A stretch of DNA of 64,000 bases from Clavaria fumosa (lineage: Eukaryota > Basidiomycota > Agaricomycetes > Agaricales > Clavariaceae): NCBI GenBank assembly GCA_951802425.1, contig OX637797.1, positions 310,001-374,000 on the forward strand, in the 5' to 3' direction. The notes under the pieces were generated by a model that had not been told where the DNA came from, did not search any database, and saw nothing but the letters and a program-made list of their open reading frames with translations. A program made the translations under genes and the position numbers. Shown here one piece after another: positions 1-10,440 of this stretch; position 1 is the stretch's first letter, and each line of letters starts with the position of its first letter.

Positions 1-8
1 AAGGCGCC

Positions 9-274
9 GGGTCTCATGATCTATTAGCAGCAATAGAGTAGATATTAGTTTGAATAGAGTAAGATCCTTAGTTCTGGATGAAGCTACAAGTTATATTCAA
101 TAAATACCTGAATAGAGTAAGACTAGCAACTCTATCAGTAAAGTAATGAAGAGCAGAACAGTAAGTACTCACTCCTTAGTTCTGGACGAAGCTAAGGAGT
201 GTGGACGACTATACTAAGGCTTATACCAGCCTGTGGTAGCTATAGTAATGATAATGTGAAACATAAGTAAAACA
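9..274 (-). mobile_element. 5' LTR and primer-binding site of a third copia element, cut by the window edge
   Basis: On the minus strand a candidate LTR begins TGTTTTACTTATG at 274 and runs to about 21. It is followed at 9-20 by GATCATGAGACC, which closely matches the candidate primer-binding sites of the two other copia elements here (GATTATGATACC at 10146-10157, GATTATGAGACC at 17664-17675). It contains the CCTTAG...CTAAGG hairpin (around 173-198) seen in related form in those LTRs. The internal region would lie left of the window. The 5' boundary is inferred from the TG start only, and the 3' end does not finish in CA. Confidence 0.4.
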
Positions 275-369
275 AGGAGTAGTGAAACTTCCCCTGGAGT
301 CCATACTCCATTGTACCAGCCTTCTAGGCCTGTTACTCTTCATCATAGCCATCTAGGCTCGTCAGACAT

Positions 370-747
370 CCCCTTAACAAAAGTCGCATTTCTTCTTCTT
401 TTGCTGTTCCCCCTTCTCATCTTTCGTTTGATCCTTTTCTCCATCTTGGTCTTTCCCTTTTGTGTTCCCACCCTGCCGCTTTCCCTTCACTTGGACTTTC
501 AGTGCAGTAGGTGAAACGTTCGCACCAGCAGTGCAGACCTGTTCCTCAGTGAGAATTGAGTTCTTAACGGCTTGTATTTTTGGCAGGGCTGATTGAGAAA
601 GCAGTATGGACCTAAGTACAGAGTAGGAGTCTGGTAACGCAATGATAATTGCGATAGCGATCACGCTCTCATCGAGGGAAATTCCATGGGATTTGAGGAT
701 TCGCCAATGCTCGAGTAGGGCATTGAGTTGCGATTCGAAGGGCTGTT
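370..747 (-). pseudogene. Copia gag, C-terminal half (split by the gypsy insertion)
   Basis: The minus-strand reading contains a Ty1/copia gag (UBN2-type) capsid segment, then a lysine- and glycine-rich tail ending in KCDFC, the start of a CCHC zinc knuckle. It continues the reading frame of 9651-10086: deleting the gypsy element at 748-9645 plus one CTGTT copy restores a continuous capsid. After KCDFC the frame meets TAA. A GTTAAG sequence there could be an intron donor, because a knuckle-like remainder appears about 50 bp further on, but I cannot prove splicing. The rest of this element is cut off by the LTR of the third copia. Non-functional. Confidence 0.75.
743..747. repeat. Target-site duplication CTGTT (left copy)
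   Basis: CTGTT immediately precedes the left LTR of the gypsy element and recurs at 9646-9650 just after the right LTR. A perfect 5-bp duplication is the normal size for gypsy integrase. It lies within the interrupted copia gag codons. Confidence 0.92.
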
Positions 748-974
748 TGTAATACTTTCTATCCCTCAAAAGAACCGGACTCAACTGTATATTGAGTATG
801 GTAGTTCTATGTAGAGGGATCTACCCTCTCTGTACAGTTGCGACGCGATATATATATAGGCGAGCGGCCCTCTAGGGGCCGCTGATGTAAGCATGGCCTA
901 AGCGGCTATGCTAGTAGACTATTATAGTATGTATATTATGCAATAAAAGAATAGAAAAGGCCTATAGCCTTACA
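748..974 (-). repeat. 3' LTR of the gypsy element
   Basis: 227 bp, with TGTAAT...TTACA on the plus strand. It matches the right LTR except at four C/T positions. It contains a TATATATATA stretch near 850 that could be the TATA box. Confidence 0.95.
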
Positions 975-986
975 CCCTCCCCCTCC
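975..986 (-). promoter_or_regulatory. Polypurine tract
   Basis: GGAGGGGGAGGG on the minus strand, directly next to the 3' LTR. This is the expected primer site for plus-strand DNA synthesis. Confidence 0.8.
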
Positions 987-1271
987 GGAGAGGCCCCAAC
1001 CAGAGGCAACGCACGGGCGGCGCGGGACGACGAGCAGAAGTAGAATAGCGTTACAAGGGGCGCATCCCCTTGGGCAGGGTTACCGCCATGTCACTGGGCA
1101 CGATCCCCTCCTGGGGCCTTCGCCTGGTGCTGACGGGTCCTACCCGGTGGTCTGCGCGACCTGCCCCCAGTTGGACAGCGTGTCATGAGCGGCACGCCCC
1201 GGTGGGGGGTGCCCCAAGTGCCGATGTCTCGTCCTGCGGGGTAGGCATATGTTTTTAAAGGGCTCGGACGC

Positions 1272-3419
1272 TTAGTCCGAGCCCTGCTCGTAGTCGCACG
1301 GCAGCTCGCCCTCGTCGTCGCTCCAGTCGGGCGACAACACAACAGGCCCCTTCGTGGCCTTAGCGGCTGATGATTTAGCCGCTTTCTTCTGTTTTTGAGA
1401 GGGCCCCGCACCCTCTGTCTGGGATATTGTTAAACCCCCAATAGGTAGCCCTAGGGGGTTTCTAACGGTGGACGTGCTTCCACCGTCTTCCAGGGGCGCA
1501 TCGCCCCTCCATTCGTCTCCCGCCTTCTCGCTTAACCGAAGACGGCACGGATGCGCCCCGCGCCCTATGCACTCTAGCAGTGCATATGTCCGGGGCGGTA
1601 TGGGAGGCTTCTCCCCTTCACCCAGCGCTAGCTGGATATCATCGTCCAAGGGGGCATTCCCCTTTTGCACGTACTCGCGTGCCCACGTGAGTACAAACTC
1701 GTCCCAGAACTCTGTTTCCCCAACGGAGACTCCGGCGTCTACAAACACCTCAATCGTCTGCGTGATGGTTGGCATTATCTTTGTGTTCCAGTGCCTGGAA
1801 CGTCGTGCAGGGAGGACTCTCCCTTTAATGGCCTGCGCGTACGCCCCCTTTGACACAAAGAGGGCTACAGCCATTGCTAGGAACAGGCGCCGCATTCGGG
1901 CCCGGGACGGTGCGCACGCCATTATGGTACGCCAGATGACCACCTTACGTGCAAAGGACAGGGGTGAATCCCCGTCCTTATCAATACCAAGGATGGCCGC
2001 TCTGCCCATCCTTATGTCGGTGGCCCAGCAGCGCAGGTCTGACACTGCGCCTCTGTCGCCTTTCGGGTTTATAGGGGGAATTTCTCCCTTCTCCCCTACA
2101 AAGGAGAGCCACAGCTCTTGGGGGAGCAACGGCTCCCCGGTCTCTACAAACTCCCTAATGGGAGGCGCAACCACTCTTGCCGCTGTCAGCGGCAATGTCT
2201 GGTACGACGGATAGGAGGGTGCTCCCCCTCCTGCGACTTCCAAGGGTCTTGCCCTCAGGGATGGGTCGCCCATCCCTCCGCTCTCTTGTAACATCTGCCC
2301 CTGCAGATGGCATGCCACCCGGTCTGCCGATTTCTCGACGCCAGCAGGAACTCTCCAGTTCCTCAACAGCCAGTCCTCAACTGGCGTAGGCAGCTTTCCC
2401 ACTGCCGCGTTCTTCTGGGCCTCCTTAACGGCCCATCACATCTTCATTACGGCAGTCATATCATAACTGCCGTCAGGCGCTCCATGGTGCGCCTGCTGGT
2501 TGAGGGCTATCACCTCTTCAACCGTCTTCAACTCAACAGCCCACGCCCCGGGCTTGACGGACATCCCCGATGGCCAGGAATAGCCATCCGGAGCCCTGTC
2601 TGGGCGGGGGGCATTAAAGGGATAACCCCTTGTCGGAGGCGCAAGCACCGTCTCCGCAAACGTTCGTTTATGCCTCAGTGAGGCATCGGGGTTCTGCTGG
2701 CTAACACCAGCAGGTGGAAGAGGGGGATACCCCTCCTCAATGTTCATGGGGACGTCCACGTCCCCCATAGGCGGCGCTATGTCTGCGTATGAGACAGCAG
2801 TGCGGGCCCTTTTAGGGTCCCGCTCCAAGGGATCCCTGTCAGGTCCCTTCCCTTTCGCCGCCGTTCGCACCGCGGCGAGCTCCTCGTTGGCGCTTGCCAA
2901 CTTTTCTGTCAAGGAGAGAACCTTCTCCTTCGCCTTTCTAAGGTCGGCCTCGACCTTATCCAGGCTATCGTACGCTTTTTCAAGCTTTTGCCGATGCCCG
3001 GCGCAAAGGGCATTGCCCTTCTCATACTCTTCATGCAAGTCATCCAACTTGCATTGTATCATTCCGAGCTCCGGCTTGAGCTCACGCTTAGTGCTTTCCT
3101 GCGCTTCCTTAAGCATTTGTTGAAACGCTTTGTCCGAGTGCAGCAGCGACTCGAAGATGTGACGACGGAATCCGATACACTGAGTGCACCGGGATCCGTG
3201 GGTGATCGCATGGATCATGCGATCCTGGACCCAGGGGAGAGTTTCCTCCCCTTGCGACAACGACGGCTGGGACAACCCAGCCGTTCCGACGATGCTCGTC
3301 AGCAGCGAGTTCCCTGGCGCAAGGCCAGGGACGGCGGCGGTAGTGGTAGAGGTGGCGGCGGTAGCAGCGGCGGCGCGGGTAGCGCGAGGAGATGGGGTTT
3401 CCCCCATCGGATCATCCAT
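1272..3419 (-). CDS. Extra ORF downstream of pol: coiled-coil protein of unknown function (one in-frame TGA)
   Basis: Starts at ATG 3419 and reads about 715 codons to 1272 if one TGA (2436-2438, context KM-stop-WA) is passed; both halves are in the same frame. The N-terminal part is Ala/Thr/Ser-rich, then comes a Lys/Glu-rich stretch (about residues 110-190) that looks like a coiled coil, then a basic and Pro-rich linker. The second half has hydrophobic and Trp-rich segments and an acidic tail ending in SDWSDDEGE-type sequence. I recognise no catalytic motif, signal peptide or fusion-type membrane anchor, so there is no basis to call it an envelope protein. A diverged copy lies at 37740-38850, which suggests that this ORF belongs to the element family rather than being a chance reading frame. 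Confidence 0.65.
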
Positions 3420-3553
3420 TGTAACAAATGGCTGATGAGGAAAAAAGAGAAAAAGAGGGCAGGCCCTCTTAAGGTTTTGTACCTTACGGTGGAGCCACCA
3501 CGTGACTTAGTCACTGTGGCTAACGACCCAGCGGTCTGGCTCGATCGCGTTTA

Positions 3554-6500
3554 CTACTCCGTGCAGGCGTTCCATCCGCGCTCTGCTCGAGGGCGCCTAG
3601 GTAGCGCCCTCCACGAGTCTACACCTTGTAGTTCAAGGTAATGGTCTAGAGCAGCCAGCTCTTTGACCCCCATGTACGGCTCCCAGGTCGTATCCCCGAG
3701 GTTCCATCGAACCTCGCATTCCAGGTGGTGGCCTTCCCACCTATGGCCAATAATGGCATCTACTAGCCATTCCTCCTTTGGATCCACACCAAAGTCATAA
3801 AAGACTTTCACTTCACAATGCGGAAACAACGCATTGTCGTTTGGTTCATGTCGCCGCAACCGGCTGACATGGAACGTCAGGTGGATTCTCCTCGACTTTA
3901 GCGAGTCGGGGAGCTCCAGCTCGTACGTAGACGATTCCGGTCTACATGACCGTATTGGGTATGGCCCAATAAACTTCGGCATGAGCTTTCTAGCTTGTTT
4001 TTTAGGGAGATTCAAGTTCTCTGTTGAGAGGTAGACTAATTCTCCCTCTCTAAACGGGTGCTCTGCCCGTCTACGCTGGTTAGCATAAAACGTTTGGTGG
4101 ACGCGACTTTCTATAATCGCGTCGTGCGCCATTGCAAGGTTGAGTGCGGCTTTCTCCACGAACATCCGTACCCCTCTGGGCACCGCCCGGAGGTCGTCTG
4201 GCAACTCTGCCATCATCTGGGGCATGTACCCATAGGTGAGCTCAAATGGGGCAAACCCTGTTGACGCGCTTATTGACGCGTTAATGGCGAATTCGACCAT
4301 TGGGATTCGCTCCGCCCAGTCTGTCTGGTCCGGTTGGACCACCGATCAGATCGACCGTTCCGTCGCTCCATCCGTCTGCGGATGGAAAGCTGTGGACATC
4401 CACAGCTTGACACCGAGTAATCGGTGTGTTTCCTGCCAAAAGGCAGATGTAAATCTCGGATCACGATCGGACACAATCGATCCTGGCAACCCATGCAGTC
4501 TCACTACCTGGGTTAGGAAGAGCCAGGCTAGCTCTGCTGCCGTTACCGAAACGGTAACTGGTACTAGGTGTACCAGTGAAGTGAGGCGGCAGATCACCAC
4601 CCAGAGGTAGTCCGCCTCTTTCGACATAGGAAATGGACCTACGAAGTCCATTCCTATTGATTCCCAGGGCCGCCTGGGGATCGGAAGGGTGTGTAGAAGC
4701 CCCTGCGGCTTCTGAGGGGAAGTCTTGCTCGTTTGGCACATGCCGCACGACGAGCAAAACTTATCGATGTCTTTAGACACCGATGGCCACCAGTAGTAAT
4801 GGTGGACGTAATCCATCGTTATCCGCGCCCCCATGTGTCCTAGGACCGCATGGGCTTCCTGGATTATTCTCCCAGGGATGCTTTTCCCTTCATGAGGGGT
4901 ACGAGGCACACAGAGCACCTTGTCTCCTTTTTTATTCTCAGCTAAGATCAGGTCATCCCTGATCTTAAAACCGGTGTAGTTTCCCGGTTTCTCCAAAATT
5001 ATTTTGAACAGGCGATCCTGTTCATAGCCGTCCCAGATGCTTTGCAGCATCCTGCTATCCCCCCCTTCCACGCGGGGCCTTAAGGGCACGAGCGTCTCGT
5101 CCCTCACATCCCTGTCCGCTTGGGGCATAGGTGGCGGTTGCTCCTGCTCGGTCTCCTGGTCCGCGGCAGGTGCGCGTACTCGTAGTGCGCGCACCTCCTC
5201 CAGGCGTCCGCGGGGCAACTCGTCCCCTTCCGGGTCAAGGCGAACGTCCACCTTTACGTACTCGTGATCTGGATGAATCTCATCTGTCGCGTCACTCATA
5301 TGGTAACGCGAAAGGCCATCCGCAACTTTGTTGCTCTCGCCTTTAATATAAGTGATGGAGTAGTTAAACCTCTCCATATATTCCATCCACCTGGCCTGCC
5401 GGCCAGACAAGCGTGTTTGGTTCTTAAAGAACCCCAGCGCTTCGTGGTCGGTGACCACGTTGATTCGTCTACCGAGGAGTTTATCCTCCCATTTCTGTAG
5501 CGATTCTACAATTGCTAAGGCCTCCCGGTCCCAGGTTTTGTAACTAAACTGGGCCGGGCTAAACCTCTTAGACATAAACCCCGCTGGACGGCAGGTTTCC
5601 CATGTCTTTCCCTGGCCATACATGGCCCCTACGCCCGACACTGACGCGTCGCACACGAGCCAGATTGGCTCCTGTACTGCCGCGTCTACCGGGCGTAATA
5701 TTGGCGTTTTACATGCCAATGCCTTAATCATCTCCATGCACTTGTCATGGAGTGGTCTCCAGTGAAACGTTCACGTTTCACTACACAGACTAGCCAAAGG
5801 GCCAGTGTAAGCGGACAGATCGGGCATGAACTGTCCGATGTACTGTACTAATCCGAGGAACCTCTGCACCTCGTTAATGCTTGTCGGCGTTTTCCAGTTA
5901 CGGATTTTATCCATTTTATCCACTGTGACGTGGATTCCTCGGGCATCTATAATATGCCCTAAGCAATCTACGCTCTTCGCGTATAACGAGCACTTCTTCT
6001 TGCTCAAGAAAAGGCTCGCGCCTTTGAGGGTCTCAAAGACCGTCTTTAAGTGACGCTCATGGTCCTCCAGGGTCTTGGAGAAGACGAATACATCGTCTAA
6101 GTACACGTGCACGTACTTTCCCAATTGATGACGAAATATATGCATCATCAGGCGCTGGAAGGTAGCAGGGGCATTACAATCCCCTATCTGCATCACCTGT
6201 GAGAACATGGTGCCCAAGACGGTCGCGAACACTGTCTTCCACACGTCCTCAGGCTCTATGCGTCCGATAGGTCAATCTTTGACCTATACGCGGCTCTAGC
6301 CACGTCCTGCCTGATCTGGTCCTGATCAGGCAACGGGGTAATATCCCGTACTGTGTTCGCATTCCGTTTCCGACAGTCCACGACTGTCCGTAGCAGCGGG
6401 TTCCGGCTGCTTTTTGGTATGCATAACATAGGAGCTGCTTGCGATGCCGCTCCTGCTTCCCACCAACCGTTAGTAATATAACGGTTCACTTTCTCAAGGA

Positions 6501-6750
6501 ATTGTTCCTTAAATGCCTCAGCACACCGAGGCAGGTAATAATTATAGACTTGCTTTTCGTCTATTAAGGGTATGCGGTGGTTCACCGCCCGAAACGGCGG
6601 CGGTCTGGGTGGAACTCCCCCAAAGAGCTCAGCGTACTGGTTAAACCAGTACTCACGCCTGCCTTCGAGGTAGGTGTCGTCTATCTTTACAGAGGCGTTA
6701 GCCTCTCCCCCCTTCCAGGGCTCACCCGCATCCCAGGGGCCCGAGTGTAG
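3554..6750 (-). pseudogene. Gypsy pol: reverse transcriptase, RNase H, integrase, chromodomain (disrupted)
   Basis: The frame follows gag without a shift after TGA 6751-6753. Reverse transcriptase occupies about 6590-5780, with the catalytic motif VYLDD near 6115. A deletion of about 13-14 bases near 6250 removes the residues usually read as YEQIR and shifts the frame. RNase H (D at VCDAS, then SYKTWDREALA and VTDHEALG) runs to about 5280. Integrase has its HHCC zinc finger (HAVLGHM...CSSCGMC) and all three catalytic acids: MDFVGPFP, VSDRDPRF, DGATERS. The C-terminal chromodomain is around 3790-3610 (EEWLVDAI...VRWNLGDTTWEP). In-frame TGAs at 5771-5773 and 4346-4348 sit where Arg would fit. 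The fold is complete but the protein cannot be made from this copy without correction. Confidence 0.93.
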
Positions 6751-6753
6751 TCA

Positions 6754-8709
6754 GCTCTTTCGAGCTCCCTTCCTCGGTGCATTCTTAGCCGATATACGGA
6801 TGCGTAATGCTTCTGTCTCCTCACTGGGCGACATCGCCTGAAGGGTTTTTCCCTTCCCTTCACCAATCTGGATTGCACGTCGGTGCACATCCAGTATCAC
6901 ACGGCGGTCATACATGAACGCCGTTCCGACTATGATATCATAGCGGTCGATGTTCACTATATCAAAATACTGGTCCTCCACCAGTATTCCTCCCAAATCC
7001 ACCGCTATGCGGCATCCGCGTGTGATCGTCGATCGGCTGCCGATACAGCCGAGTTGGATAGGAACTGGATTATCCAGTTGGAAGGTTGGTACCTTCGTCA
7101 CCCGGGCAAAGTCCGGGCTCATCAGGTCCAGGGTACTTCCAGAATCGAAAAGCGTATATGCTTTTACACCGTTCACGGTGATGTAGGCCGCGAGGCATTG
7201 CCTAGCCTCCTTTGTTACTACCGGGCGCGATCCCGTCCGCTCCTTCCAGATGTGCGCCCGAAATGGCCTGTCGTCAACATGGCCGACGCGTACTTCTGTC
7301 ATGTAGAGGACTTCGTCCTCTTCTAATTCCTGGATTCCAGCGACCTGGTCACTTTCCGCCTCCTCCTCGAGCTCATCCGAATCGTACTGGTCCCCGCGAC
7401 CAGCGTAGTCGTCTTCCGTGACTTCCTCCGGTAGGGCTTCACCCTCCGGCTCCTCGCTTTCAACCGCCGGTGTTTCCGGCGGTTCCTCGGGCTCCAACTC
7501 GCCCGGCTCCTCTTGTAAGGCGTAGTTCCTTACATTTCCCCTCAAAGCCTCTGGCTTTTGCTGTGACTGAGGGCACACATTCGCGTAGTGCCCTGCTTTC
7601 CCGCACATATAGCATGTTAGAGGAGCTTTCCACTCCTCTCCGCCTCGTACCCCTATCTTGGGCACCGCCTTAGGCGGTTCTAGCCGGGGTTTGCTTCCTC
7701 CGGTTTGCATGCGCTCGTCTCGCGTGCGGTCGATCCACAGGGGAACAGGTTCCCCTGGCCTACGGTCTGTGTGCGGCCGATACAGCCGCAGTCTCACAAA
7801 CCTCTGCCCCACAGGCACTCTGCCTGTAGGCGGGTTTCCTTTGGGACCTGCCTGGTTCCCTACCGAAGGCACCGCCCTCCGCTGCTGGAGGTAGTGGAGG
7901 GTCGCTTCCACTTGGCGACTAGCGTCGATAATATCCTCAACCGAGGATAACTCGATGCTAATCGCGCGAGTTTTGAAGATGGCCTCCACCATCTCGTTAG
8001 GCAGTCCGTTAAGGAACTGCCTTTTCATCGTACCGGCGTCAGGCGGGGTGAGCATTCTCTCCGCTGCCTGGGCCAATTCGTTCCAGAAGCCCAAGGCGCC
8101 CTTCGCCTTTGTAAACTTCACCTGATAGAAGGCATCCACTGCCTTCTGCGCCGTTACCTCGGTCAGGAACCGCTTAAACATAGCGGTTATCAATTCCTCG
8201 AAGGTCCACCTTCGAGGAGCACGGGATAGACCCGTTACTTCTTGGGTATACCAAGTAGTGGCTATTCTGCTTAAACGTGACCCTGCTAGCATAACACGTT
8301 GGTGCTCCAACTGCGGGCTGACTACTCTATAGAAGTAGAAGTAATTAAGGAGGCCATCGAGCCACCTTTCCCAGACGACGAGGTCGTCTCGTCCGTCATA
8401 AAGCTCAGGGGGGTCAATCTTAATCCCCCTAATCTCAGCTATTGCCTCAGGCAATAGCGAGGTTTTATCTCGTATCATCACGAGGTAGCGATGTAATACA
8501 TCGCTCTGGTAGTTTGTAGAACTCGGGGACACCTCCCGAGTAATCTCCTGCTCCTTCTGGGGCGGTTCCATCCATCCGAACGGACCCATCCGGCCCGTTG
8601 GCTCTCGCTGACCCAGCTGTGGGTAGCGTGACATAAGCCACGGCTCCGGCCCTCCATTCCTGGTTCGCCAGGGGTTCGAGAACCGTCCGCGCAGTTCTCC
8701 CTTCGCCAC
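6754..8709 (-). CDS. Gypsy gag with zinc knuckle and aspartic protease
   Basis: About 652 codons. It contains a retrotransposon gag/capsid domain (around residues 100-260, including a WYTQEVTG motif), a CCHC knuckle CYMCGKAGHYANVC near 7570, an acidic linker, and a retropepsin-like domain whose active site reads LFDSGSTLDL near 7140. It ends at TGA 6751-6753, and the pol frame continues directly in phase. The coding start shown is not an ATG: the true N-terminus lies upstream in another frame (8710-9380), so a frameshift separates the two. The product packages element RNA and processes the polyprotein. Confidence 0.9.
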
Positions 8710-9380
8710 CCTTCCTCGCGGTCAGCTGGCGCCTGACTCGGCAGGGCAGGCCCCGCTTCGGGTTCCACCGAATCACGGCATTGCCGCCGTAAGGGAGCCA
8801 CTAGCGCGGTTCCCTGCTCATCTAGCGAGTCCAGCACCCGCCTAACGCGGGTAGCCTCCTCGCTTAGCCGTTGCCGAATAGTGGCTTGGCGATTTTTCAT
8901 CGCCCTTACAAGAGCCTCAAACTCTTCGTCCTGGCGGGAAAGTTCCGCCTGAATGTCTGAGAGTCTCTCGGCTACAGCGTTAGCTTGCGCTATCACTGTA
9001 GGCTCATCTCCACTATTGGAGGGAGCCCGCGAGCTTGACCGCTCTCGCGGCCACCTCTCGCGGGTTTCTAAGGGCTCTCTGCCCTTTCCTTTTGAAGGTC
9101 CGGCCTTCTCAAGCGATGGCGCTTCGCCAGTGACTTGGCGCGTTGTGGCGCCCTCCTCGTGGCGATTGCCACGTGTCGACGGCGTTTCGGACCTAACGCC
9201 GTCGTCAGGGGCCAGTGACGCCACGTCAGCCCTTAGCGGGGGCTCACTGCTGGGCTCGACAGAGGGTCCTATTCCCTCTGGCTGCGCGACGCCTGTGTCG
9301 CGCAGAGGTCCTACCAAGGGAGGAGTTTTTCCTCCCTTCCTGTTGTGCTTCTTCTGCGCGGCTATACGGGTGTAACCCAT
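8710..9380 (-). pseudogene. Gypsy gag N-terminal extension (frameshifted from the rest of gag)
   Basis: Reads from ATG 9380 (MGYTRIAAQKKH...) through a Ser/Pro/Glu-rich region and a probable coiled coil (QAELSRQDEEFEALVRAMKN region, about 8960-8880). It then loses the gag frame near 8705, close to GGGTGGCGAAGGG. It is on the same strand, immediately after the 5' LTR, with no stop before the shift, so it is most simply the N-terminus of gag. Whether the shift is programmed or a mutation cannot be told from one copy. Confidence 0.65.
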
Positions 9381-9418
9381 TTCTAGCCACACTCATTGTG
9401 TTGAAGGTTCAAAAAAGT

Positions 9419-9645
9419 TGTAATACTTTCTATCCCTCAAAAGAACTGGACTCAACTGTATATTGAGTATGGTAGTTCTATGTAGAGGGATCTACCCTCT
9501 CTGTACAGTCGCGATGCGATATATATATAGGCGAGCGGCCCTCTAGGGGCCGCTGATGTAAGCATGGCCTAAGCGGCTATGCTAGTAGACTATTATAGTA
9601 TGTATATTATGTAATAAAAGAATAGAAAAGGCCTATAGCCTTACA
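9419..9645 (-). repeat. 5' LTR of the gypsy element
   Basis: 227 bp, partner of 748-974, with four C/T differences. On the minus strand it starts TGTAAGGC and ends TATTACA. I do not recognise a clear tRNA primer match next to it. Confidence 0.95.
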
Positions 9646-9650
9646 CTGTT
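9646..9650. repeat. Target-site duplication CTGTT (right copy)
   Basis: Exact match to 743-747, flanking the right LTR. Confidence 0.92.
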
Positions 9651-10086
9651 CATCAGACAACTTTGTCTGGAAAAGAGCTGCGATGTGTAGAGCAGCGGTT
9701 TGTAGGCCAGTGCCCTGATATCGATCCCTAAGGCCATCCCAGGCTTCTTTTGATGTCTGAGCGGCCACTACCCCAGAATATGGGTCAGTTTCGAGAGTAA
9801 GAAGGATTTGGGCTTGAGCATCCCATTCGCGTGCTTCCCAGTCGGCATGTGCGGCGGTATCCGTATGTGGTGGTTCGGTTTCGGTGCCATCTACGATTGC
9901 CCACAGATTATGGTTCCGGAGGATTAGTCGCATCTGCGAGCTCCAGACTTGATAGTTGGAACCATCATTCTTCAACTGATCAATGTCAAAAAGCCGATTT
10001 GACATTTTTTTATGGTTGGCGGGTCTAGTGGCCTCCGTAGCAGTGGGATGTAAAGGAGGGGGATTGGGAGCGTTTGAGCCAGTCAT
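9651..10086 (-). pseudogene. Copia gag, N-terminal half
   Basis: Starts at ATG 10086. Contains the typical copia gag opening (LFDIDQLKNDGSNYQVWSSQ) and a capsid helix region that stops at LSDEQ, where the gypsy element enters; the frame resumes at PFESQL at the left side of the gypsy. It lies just downstream of a primer-binding site and LTR (10146-10432), which makes that LTR its 5' LTR. Confidence 0.85.
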
Positions 10087-10145
10087 AAATTTTGAAAAGA
10101 GACTGAAGACTAGTTGGAATCTTTCTGAGTAGCCTGCGTCAAGCG

Positions 10146-10157
10146 GGTATCATAATC
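10146..10157 (-). other. Candidate primer-binding site
   Basis: GATTATGATACC on the minus strand directly after the LTR end. It resembles the complement of the initiator tRNA-Met anticodon arm, the half-tRNA priming known for copia-type elements. It is shared in position and near-sequence with 17664-17675 and 9-20. Confidence 0.5.
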
Positions 10158-10432
10158 TGATGCGAGGTGTGTGATCCGGCAGTGGGAAACTGTAATGACA
10201 GTGAGCTTAGTCTCAGAAGAGAACTTGGTATATTTGCCTGTAATGACAGTGAGCTTAGTCTAATGACAGGCAGTTAGTTAGAGCTAGTGTAACGAGTGTA
10301 GCGAGAGTTCATACCTCAGTCTCGAAGAAGAGAACTGAGGATTATACGGTGCGAGTGTCCGTTGATATATAGATTACCTAATGTTGCCTGATATGGGCAA
10401 CTCCCATACTGTCCAACATTGAATACTCAACA
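10158..10432 (-). repeat. Copia LTR shared by two internal regions
   Basis: 275 bp, TGTTGAGTATTC at 10432 to GCATCA at 10158 on the minus strand. Upstream of it is a polypurine tract AAGGGGGAG (10433-10441) and the end of a copia RNase H, so it acts as a 3' LTR for 10441-12808. Downstream are a primer-binding site and gag, so it is also a 5' LTR. It differs strongly from the LTR at 17676-18040, sharing only the ends and a short CATACCTC hairpin region. Confidence 0.75.
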
Positions 10433-10440
10433 CTCCCCCT

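Larger units (their letters stand above)
748..9645 (-). mobile_element. Near-complete Ty3/gypsy retrotransposon with chromodomain and an extra 3' ORF
   Basis: An 8.9-kb element on the minus strand, bounded by 227-bp LTRs that begin TGTAAGG and end TTACA, with target duplication CTGTT. Order: 5' LTR (9419-9645), gag with zinc knuckle and protease, reverse transcriptase, RNase H, integrase with a C-terminal chromodomain, then a long extra ORF in the position where env would be, a polypurine tract and the 3' LTR. The LTRs differ at four sites, all C/T on the plus strand, so insertion is fairly recent. It is CpG-rich compared with its surroundings. Coding is broken by two frameshifts (about 8705 and 6250) and four in-frame TGAs (6751, 5771, 4346, 2436), so this copy is unlikely to be autonomous as read. 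Confidence 0.95.

Noticed and set aside
1468..2681. Plus-strand frames inside the gypsy element
   Set aside because: Antisense shadows of the extra ORF and pol in CpG-rich sequence.
1272..3419. An envelope gene
   Set aside because: Position fits but there is no signal peptide, fusion peptide or membrane anchor visible.
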